Origin: Casuarius casuarius
Taxonomy: Eukaryota; Chordata; Aves; Casuariiformes; Casuariidae
Assembly: GCA_003342895.1 (NCBI GenBank)
Contig: PTFA01000271.1
Coordinates: forward strand, 558,409-622,408
DNA: 64,000 nt
Direction: 5' to 3'
Shown here: positions 61,701 through 64,000 of the stretch, piece after piece
Layout: every line of letters starts with the position of its first letter
Position numbering within the stretch: the stretch's first letter is position 1
Notes under the pieces: model-generated
The model's input: the letters and a program-made list of their open reading frames with translations, nothing else
What the model was told of the DNA's origin: nothing
Database searches by the model: none
Program-made: the position numbers and the translations under genes

Positions 61701-63701
61701 CCCATGCTAACCATAGCTGCAAATTTACGAGGGACCAGCTGAACTACATTACATCCCTGTAAACACACTTTTATTTACCATGTAAGCAACCTTAATTCAG
61801 TTCAGTTAGTTCACTTCAGAAATGAATTAGGCCAAATCAAATCAAGGCTACTTAAATTTTGAATAAGAGCGTCTACACAGGGATTTAATTCAATTTAATC
61901 AACCCACTGGAAAGGTTAATGAGATTAATTTTCTTGAGTAACCACATGTGGACAGGCTCTAAGGATGAGATCTTGGCAACACTAAAATGGCCAACAGCAA
62001 TTTTGCTAATGATTTAATGGGACTAGCAGTAAGCCCTAGAACAAGCAAATGAACATTACTTTTCTTTTACTAGCAATAAACAAGAGAAGCATTAAAGGAT
62101 GAGGAGTCATCAAAAGGAACCACTAGCTCTCTTTGCAAACATATGCCTTCTACTCTAGGCTAGCTGGATCATCAGATGTGTGCTTGTTATTTTGTAAGAA
62201 TTAAAAAAGCAAACAGACAAACAAAGAAAAGGCTAGCAGCAAGGAAAACACATTTTGGCTGCATTTAGACAGGCATTCAGTACTATCCATAACTGCAGCT
62301 GATTTTGGTAGAGTTTCTACAGATTCACATTACTGTCAGAAAGAACAGACTCTGCCTCGCATGATGCATTTTTTTAGCCAAAGCAGCTGAAGGGCACCTT
62401 TAATGAAGCTCAGAGGCACACATGTGAAGCAGATAACATTCCCTCCTAGCAGAAAAGCTGGCGTGCAGTCTGGCTGACCTGAGGGGAGTCAGGGTATTGA
62501 ACACATGCTAAACTGGCAACCGTACACAGGAGCCGTAGCCGGACACCCAGCAAGTGAGCGATGCTGCCTGCGAGCTGCCCTTCCCCTGCACACGCCGAGC
62601 ACACGGGGACTGTGCAGGGTGGACGAGGCTGCTCCGTCCGGCTCTCTGGAGCTCCATGCCCGGCAAAGCCTTCACATAATCCATAGGCTCAAATCTTTTT
62701 AGGCAGGACGGCAGCGTTACCGGCCCCCTTCAAATCAGCAAAGCTGTCAGTATCCACGGTTCTGCTCGATACCCGTTTTTAGCCGCCTGACCCCCCGAGC
62801 AGCCACTGCGAGGGGCAGATCTGCGTGTCCATGGCCGGGGCGCTCTCCCAGCCCGGGGCTGATCGTCCGGGCAGGCGCCGGGAACAAACTCAAAACTTCG
62901 GAGGCGCCTGCGGGCGCCCGGGCCCCGCCGCCCCCGAGCCCGCCGGGACGAGCCGCCGCCGCGCGAACAAAGGGGCCTTCCTCCTCCTCCTCCTCCTCCT
63001 CCTCCTCCCGCGCCGCCGCTCGCTCTCTCCCCAAGCCGGGGGCACTTCCTCGGTCACCTCCAACCCAAATGCTGGCATTTGGAGCAAATTCTCCTAAGTG
63101 GAGCCGTAAATGACGTAAGCAGACGGCCACAGCTCTCCACGCAGCTGAACGCTCCTTTCCCCGCTCTCGCTGCCCATCCTCCCCCTCCCCCTCCCCGTCC
63201 CCGTCCTCCCTCCCGTCTCACGACCCCCGGTATCCGGGGGGTCCGACCGACACCCGCTCTAACTCGGGCGAATCCGGCTAAGACGAGCCCGTAGGAGCCG
63301 GCGGGACCCCCTGCCCCCGGGGCGCCCCCCCCGCGGACCGCACCGCGCTGCGGCCACTTCGCGCCGAGGCGGCGAGCAGGGCGCCTCCCCCGCCGACACG
63401 GCGGGGAGTTATAATTATAATAATAATAATTAATTAAATAACACAATATAGGGCTCCCCCCGCCCTGCCCGACCCCGCGCGCCCCATCCCCTCTCGCCTC
63501 GCACCGGCCGCGCAGCACCGCCCCCCCCACGGCCCCACGCGTGGGGTCCCAAGCACGGGGCACCCCCCCCCCCGTGGGGCACCCCGGCCGCCCCCACGCG
63601 TGGGACACCCCCCCGTGGGACACAACCCCCCCCCCGCCGTGGGGCGCTCTACCTTCTTTGACGCCGGGGAGCTTGGAGTGGTCGATGCCGATCCCGGCCA
63701 T
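22637..63701 (-). CDS. CCDC50: CCDC50 (Ymer), ubiquitin-binding coiled-coil adaptor; 12 coding exons
   Basis: The coding exons join at 63701-63653, 44109-44047, 42718-42589, 38182-38092, 33782-33665, 30276-29554, 26861-26755, 26157-26113, 25492-25388, 24920-24841, 23783-23686 and 22656-22637. They total 1629 nt, or 542 residues plus a stop. Every junction is GT-AG and the phases fit. The protein opens with the family signature around [20 protein letters not shown], continues through a long charged helical, coiled-coil region (about residues 34-131), and carries three [DE]IAR-type ubiquitin-interacting motifs at about 112-121, 414-425 and 441-452. Exon 6 (residues 151-391) is a phase 1-1 cassette; without it the protein is 301 residues, close to the human short form (306). 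The family is cytoplasmic, is tyrosine-phosphorylated after EGF, binds K63 polyubiquitin and damps NF-kB and RIG-I-like receptor signalling. There is no signal peptide or membrane segment. The identity is very secure. The last exon rests on splice and phase logic more than on sequence similarity. Confidence 0.95.
22657..23685 (-). other. CCDC50: CCDC50 intron 11
   Basis: It is bounded by donor GTAGGA and acceptor TTTCCAG. It is 1029 bases long, with an A-rich stretch near 23146-23175 on the plus strand. I see nothing else in it. Confidence 0.75.
23686..23783 (-). CDS. CCDC50: CCDC50 exon 11, residues 504-536
   Basis: The 98-nt exon has acceptor TTGGCAG|GTC and donor CTAAAG|GTAGGA. It encodes a segment with [12 protein letters not shown] followed by [12 protein letters not shown]. 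The mammalian tail shows the same pattern (D-A-D-Y-T-H-F-T-N-Q-Q, then T-R-H-F-S-K-S-E-S-S-H-K). The Tyr pair Y517-Y518 is a candidate phosphorylation site. The exon ends with one base of codon 537. Confidence 0.9.
23784..24840 (-). other. CCDC50: CCDC50 intron 10
   Basis: It is 1057 bases long with donor GTGAGC and acceptor TTGGCAG. No other feature was seen. Confidence 0.85.
24841..24920 (-). CDS. CCDC50: CCDC50 exon 10, residues 478-503
   Basis: The 80-nt exon has acceptor CCGTCAG|TAT and donor TTTACG|GTGAGC, entering in phase 0 and leaving in phase 2. It encodes a Ser/Lys/Glu-rich linker containing S-K-S-K-E-G-A-E-P, which aligns with the S-K-S-K-E-S-D-E-P stretch of the mammalian C-terminal region. 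Conservation is lower than in exons 2-9. Confidence 0.88.
24921..25387 (-). other. CCDC50: CCDC50 intron 9
   Basis: It is 467 bases long with donor GTATGT and acceptor CCGTCAG. No other feature was seen. Confidence 0.85.
25388..25492 (-). CDS. CCDC50: CCDC50 exon 9, residues 443-477, third ubiquitin-binding-like motif
   Basis: The 105-nt exon is phase 0 at both ends and has acceptor TTCCAG|GAA and donor TGGAAG|GTATGT. It opens [20 protein letters not shown] and runs on as a Lys/Glu-rich helix ending in D-Q-D-W-K. With the D-E of exon 8 it forms a DEEIARLL motif. It agrees closely with the mammalian sequence. Confidence 0.95.
25493..26112 (-). other. CCDC50: CCDC50 intron 8
   Basis: It is 620 bases long with donor GTGAGC and acceptor TTCTTCCAG. 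No other feature was seen. Confidence 0.88.
26113..26157 (-). CDS. CCDC50: CCDC50 exon 8, 45-nt in-frame mini-exon, residues 428-442
   Basis: This tiny exon encodes [15 protein letters not shown], corresponding to the [15 protein letters not shown] segment of the human protein. It is phase 0 at both ends, so skipping would remove 15 residues without a frameshift, including the acidic D-E that begins the third ubiquitin-binding motif. The acceptor TTTTAG|GCC is preceded by a (TG)n run. The donor is GATGAG|GTGAGC. Confidence 0.93.
26158..26754 (-). other. CCDC50: CCDC50 intron 7, with TG repeat at its 3' end
   Basis: It is 597 bases long with donor GTAAGT and acceptor TTTTAG. The transcript-strand TG repeat at 26182-26168 ends ten bases upstream of exon 8. 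Confidence 0.88.
26168..26182 (-). repeat. (TG)7 tract abutting the exon 8 acceptor
   Basis: The transcript strand reads T(GT)7, then TTGCTTTTAG and exon 8. UG repeats are the classic binding site of TDP-43 and CELF proteins, and a UG run next to an acceptor controls skipping of CFTR exon 9 in human. The arrangement is seen in the sequence; a regulatory role is inference. Confidence 0.85.
26755..26861 (-). CDS. CCDC50: CCDC50 exon 7, residues 392-427, second ubiquitin-binding-like motif
   Basis: The 107-nt exon has acceptor TTTGTAG|GA and donor CTCCTG|GTAAGT. It encodes a basic lead ([10 protein letters not shown]) and then [14 protein letters not shown], which matches the motif-interacting-with-ubiquitin (MIU) pattern of the family almost exactly. 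It enters in phase 1 and leaves on a codon boundary. Confidence 0.95.
26862..29553 (-). other. CCDC50: CCDC50 intron 6 (cassette to exon 7)
   Basis: It is 2692 bases long with donor GTAACC and acceptor TTTTGTAG. The sequence is AT-rich in places (about 27400-28130). I see no repeat family and no extra exon. Confidence 0.85.
29554..30276 (-). CDS. CCDC50: CCDC50 exon 6, alternative in-frame cassette, residues 151-391
   Basis: The 723-nt open exon (241 codons) has phase 1 at both ends, so it can be included or skipped. The acceptor is TGCTCAG|CA and the donor TTCAG|GTAACC. Using the next AG (CGCAG|GG) would give an immediate TGA, which supports the chosen acceptor. The protein is hydrophilic, rich in Arg, His, Ser, Glu and Pro, and probably disordered. 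It carries RHDR repeats (R216, R288, R294) and three related acidic-hydrophobic blocks near residues 235-241, 271-277 and 301-309. Mammals have an equivalent long-isoform exon of about 176 codons, so this copy is longer. Its length, phase and position identify it; its sequence is poorly conserved. Confidence 0.88.
30277..33664 (-). other. CCDC50: CCDC50 intron 5 (exon 5 to cassette exon 6)
   Basis: It is 3388 bases long with donor GTAACC and acceptor TGCTCAG. When exon 6 is skipped the intron extends from 33664 to 26862. It contains an alternating purine-pyrimidine run at 33389-33423. No other feature is supported. Confidence 0.85.
33389..33423. repeat. Alternating purine-pyrimidine tract (TGCA/CA rich)
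   Basis: Thirty-five bases alternate strictly between purines and pyrimidines, with repeated ATGC and CATG units and a CACATATACACAC end. Such sequence can adopt left-handed DNA and is often length-variable. It lies in intron 5, about 240 bases downstream of the exon 5 donor. Confidence 0.7.
33665..33782 (-). CDS. CCDC50: CCDC50 exon 5, residues 112-150, first ubiquitin-binding-like motif
   Basis: The 118-nt exon opens in phase 0 with [20 protein letters not shown], the first of three [DE]IAR motifs, continuous with a strongly basic helix. It ends in a Tyr-Tyr pair (Y145, Y146) within an acidic context. In mammals this region holds a Tyr cluster linked to EGF-dependent phosphorylation. The donor is GGAG|GTAACC and leaves phase 1, matching both the cassette exon 6 and exon 7, so either splice keeps the frame. 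Confidence 0.95.
33783..38091 (-). other. CCDC50: CCDC50 intron 4, with a 62-base A tract
   Basis: It is 4309 bases long with donor GTAACC and acceptor TATAG. It contains the A tract at 34687-34748 and a small 14-base direct repeat at 35209-35222 and 35233-35246. No extra exon was recognised. Confidence 0.85.
34687..34748 (+). repeat. Uninterrupted 62-base A tract
   Basis: Sixty-two consecutive A lie on the plus strand (a U tract in the CCDC50 pre-mRNA). The sequence before it does not resemble a known retroposon to me, and flanking target-site duplications are not evident. It may be a processed-copy tail, an expanded homopolymer or an assembly artefact. Confidence 0.9.
38092..38182 (-). CDS. 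CCDC50: CCDC50 exon 4, residues 81-111, coiled coil
   Basis: The 91-nt exon has acceptor TTCTAG|GG and donor GATGAG|GTAACC. It encodes [12 protein letters not shown] followed by a highly charged helix ending in E-E-K-D-E, which closes on a codon boundary. The Q-D-C-E-x-A-Q-E-I-Q core is a family hallmark. The donor departs from the GTRAGT consensus at positions +5 and +6. Confidence 0.95.
38183..42588 (-). other. CCDC50: CCDC50 intron 3
   Basis: It is 4406 bases long with donor GTGAGT and acceptor TTCTAG. It holds the A10-G14 run at 40485-40508 and a purine-rich plus-strand block at about 38600-39420. No gene was seen in it. Confidence 0.88.
40485..40508 (+). repeat. A10-G14 homopurine run
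   Basis: Ten A are followed by fourteen G. The pre-mRNA strand carries the C14-T10 complement. The G run can form a quadruplex on the non-transcribed strand, and its length is likely unreliable. Confidence 0.85.
42589..42718 (-). CDS. CCDC50: CCDC50 exon 3, residues 38-81, start of the coiled coil
   Basis: The 130-nt exon has acceptor TTTCCAG|TT and donor GACCT|GTGAGT. It encodes the stretch beginning [16 protein letters not shown] and continues as a charged heptad-rich helix with a run of acidic residues (E64-D67) followed by basic ones. One extra glutamate appears in the acidic run compared with the human sequence I remember. Confidence 0.95.
42719..44046 (-). other. CCDC50: CCDC50 intron 2, containing a CR1 relic
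   Basis: It is 1328 bases long with donor GTAAGT and acceptor TTTCCAG. The only interpretable content is the CR1-like segment at about 43035-43235. Confidence 0.88.
43035..43235 (-). mobile_element. Degenerate CR1 LINE 3' fragment
   Basis: The plus strand reads GTGGAAAGGACCACCAGAGG, then later GGGATGGA, GTTCCAGAATCTCACCACC. These follow the order of the well-known CR1 3' block (GGAAGGGACC, GGGATGG, GTTCCAGTGTCTCACCACC). The element lies in reverse, with its 3' end toward lower coordinates. It is heavily diverged and truncated with no coding capacity, so it is an old insertion. Confidence 0.6.
44047..44109 (-). CDS. CCDC50: CCDC50 exon 2, residues 17-37
   Basis: The 63-nt exon encodes [21 protein letters not shown], entered in phase 1 and left in phase 1. 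The acceptor is TATACAG|TG and the donor GAGA|GTAAGT, the best-consensus donor in the gene together with that of exon 7. The segment is the most conserved block of the family and leads into the coiled coil. Confidence 0.95.
44960..45200 (-). mobile_element. Ancient CR1/L3-like LINE relic
   Basis: The plus strand keeps, in order, GTGACCCAAGTCAGCAAGCAG, a GGCTGTGTAAACATG block, CAGCTTTTGGGTCAT, TTTATATGTACTCTG, and AAATAGCACTAGGACCAGCA followed by CTGTGGCATC. This matches the order of segments in old sauropsid CR1/L3-like elements in reverse orientation. It is non-coding and diverged, and the boundaries are approximate. Confidence 0.6.
47060..47286 (+). CDS. Unidentified coding-like terminal exon antisense to CCDC50 intron 1
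   Basis: I do not recognise this protein. The frame is open from 46981 to TGA at 47284-47286. A good acceptor, TTTCTCTTCAG|CA, at 47059/47060 enters it in phase 1, leaving about 75 codons. The sequence looks protein-like and hydrophilic, with a Lys/Pro lead, an [10 protein letters not shown] segment, a basic helix [20 protein letters not shown], and a Ser-rich tail. Plus-strand AATAAA lies at 47735-47740, about 450 bases after the stop. No matching upstream exon or start codon was found. It could be the last exon of an unannotated gene, an exon decayed in this lineage, or chance. Confidence 0.35.
47735..47740 (+). terminator. Possible poly(A) signal for the antisense exon
   Basis: AATAAA occurs on the plus strand. 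A GT-rich stretch (CCGTGTGTGTCAC) lies about 70 bases downstream, farther than usual. Its use depends on whether the exon at 47060-47286 is transcribed. Confidence 0.25.
50854..50874. repeat. (TA)n(CA)n microsatellite
   Basis: A short alternating AT run merges into six CA units, inside CCDC50 intron 1. Confidence 0.8.
61780..61970. mobile_element. Possible non-autonomous DNA transposon relic
   Basis: The stretch contains GAGCGTCTACACAGGGATTT and, further right, CCACATGTGGACAGGCTCTAAGG. Such 'gtctacac' and 'gtggacaggctctaagg' blocks with AATT-rich interiors recall old hAT-like non-autonomous elements in sauropsids. This rests on resemblance only; termini and target duplications were not resolved. 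Confidence 0.22.
62979..63008. repeat. (TCC)10 trinucleotide repeat in the CpG island
   Basis: Ten uninterrupted TCC units lie on the plus strand, GGA on the CCDC50 strand, within intron 1. The flanks are also GC-rich. The repeat is likely length-polymorphic and capable of triplex formation. Confidence 0.9.
63409..63450. repeat. AT-rich (TAA)n patch embedded in the CpG island
   Basis: About 40 bases of ATAATTATAATAATAATAAT and TTAATTAAAT type sequence interrupt a region that is otherwise extremely GC-rich, about 200 bases inside intron 1. Confidence 0.85.
63533..63650. repeat. Degenerate tandem CGTGGGGCACCCC-type repeats just inside intron 1
   Basis: Directly after the exon 1 donor, units of the form CGTGGG(G/A)CAC with C runs recur at least four times. 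Two perfect palindromes, CCCCACGCGTGGGG (63533-63546) and CCCACGCGTGGG (63593-63604), sit at its left end and middle. The block is not coding. Confidence 0.7.
63653..63701 (-). CDS. CCDC50: CCDC50 exon 1 (coding part), residues 1-16 plus one base
   Basis: The exon encodes [16 protein letters not shown] and then one base of codon 17. The family N-terminus has the same spaced [11 protein letters not shown] pattern. The ATG has A at -3 and G at +4, a strong initiation context. The donor reads AAAGAAG|GTAGAG. An open frame continues through the donor to 63054, but it is low-complexity GC-rich sequence and lacks the conserved continuation found in exon 2, so it is read as intron. The exon lies inside the CpG island. 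Confidence 0.93.
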
Positions 63702-64000
63702 GCTGACCGGGGTGGGGGGGGCCGGACGCGCCCCGCGCCCGAGCCGGAGCCGGAGCCGCGGCGGCGCCGCCCGCGCCCCGCGCTACAAAGTTGCCCGCGG
63801 ATGGATACGCTGTAGCCGCCCGGCCGTACGGCGCGAGAGAGGGGACAGAAAGCCGCCGGGGCGGAGCGGCGCGGCGGGGCGGGGGCTGCGCTCGCCGCCC
63901 CTCGGCCGGGCTGCGGCGGGGGCGCCGTTTGGCTGGGGGCTCCCCACTCCCCCCTGCCCCCGTGGTGCTTCGGTAGGAGGAGCTCAGCGAGCAGGGCAGC
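63702..64000 (-). promoter_or_regulatory. CCDC50: CCDC50 5' UTR and core promoter
   Basis: The sequence upstream of the ATG is extremely GC-rich, with runs of GGCGG and CCGGAGCCGG repeats near 63740-63760. No upstream in-frame ATG competes with that of exon 1 within the nearest bases. The division between 5' UTR and promoter cannot be set from sequence. Confidence 0.55.

Larger units (their letters stand above)
44110..63652 (-). other. CCDC50: CCDC50 intron 1 (19.5 kb)
   Basis: It is bounded by donor GTAGAG and acceptor TATACAG. It contains a CR1/L3-like relic (about 44960-45200), a coding-like plus-strand segment (47060-47286), a TATA/CA microsatellite (50854-50874), a possible DNA-transposon relic (about 61780-61970) and, at its 5' end, most of the CpG island. 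The remaining open frames have no recognisable protein character. No other exon was supported between 47800 and 62500. Confidence 0.85.
62500..64000. promoter_or_regulatory. CCDC50: CpG island and promoter region of CCDC50 (TATA-less)
   Basis: Base composition changes sharply from about 62500. CpG density is very high from about 62820 to 63990, spanning exon 1 and the start of intron 1. Sp1-type GGGGCGGGG boxes occur near 63874-63884 and no TATA box precedes the start codon. A TGACGTAA cAMP/ATF-type site lies at 63111-63118. CpG islands of this kind often fire in both directions, and human CCDC50 shares its promoter region head-to-head with UTS2B. The transcription start is not determinable here. 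Confidence 0.75.

Noticed and set aside
63054..63701. 215-codon open frame continuing from the CCDC50 start codon
   Set aside because: After residue 16 it becomes low-complexity Gly/Arg/Pro sequence from CpG-island DNA. The good donor at 63652 and exact phase match to exon 2 show it is intron read-through.
1..64000. Search for CRISPR arrays, operons, prophage or other prokaryotic systems
   Set aside because: The window is vertebrate nuclear DNA. No regularly spaced direct repeats or clustered intact genes were found.

Overview
This is a vertebrate nuclear window, most likely from a bird or other sauropsid. It shows split genes with canonical GT-AG introns, a CpG-island promoter at the right edge, a multi-kilobase 3' UTR, no dense prokaryote-like gene packing, and two decayed CR1-type LINE relics. 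The species cannot be named from the sequence alone.

One gene dominates: CCDC50 (coiled-coil domain containing 50, also called Ymer), read right to left on the minus strand. Its start codon is at 63701 inside the CpG island and its stop is at 22639-22637. All 12 coding exons can be placed with compatible phases and canonical splice sites. The full-length protein is 542 residues. Skipping the in-frame 723-nt exon 6 gives 301 residues, which mirrors the short and long isoforms known in mammals. Known functions of CCDC50 are as an EGF-responsive tyrosine-phosphorylated adaptor, a binder of K63-linked ubiquitin, a negative regulator of NF-kB and RIG-I-like receptor signalling (including as an autophagy receptor), and the human DFNA44 deafness gene.

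Layout from left to right. Positions 1 to about 16895 are intergenic or downstream DNA with no gene I can support. Positions 16896-22636 are the CCDC50 3' UTR, ending at a strong poly(A) signal at 16915-16920. Positions 22637-44109 hold exons 12 to 2 and their introns. Positions 44110-63652 are the 19.5-kb intron 1, which contains a coding-like open frame of unknown identity on the opposite strand (about 47060-47286). From about 62500 to 64000 lies the CpG island with exon 1. In human, UTS2B lies head-to-head with CCDC50, so its counterpart would be expected just beyond the right edge; that is inference.

The most interesting points are regulatory and evolutionary. A (TG)n tract lies directly against the acceptor of the tiny in-frame exon 8. 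Three consecutive donors share the sequence GTAACC around the cassette exon. The cassette exon encodes internal repeats. The [DE]IAR ubiquitin-binding motif recurs three times, twice at the very start of an exon. The antisense coding-like exon remains unassigned.
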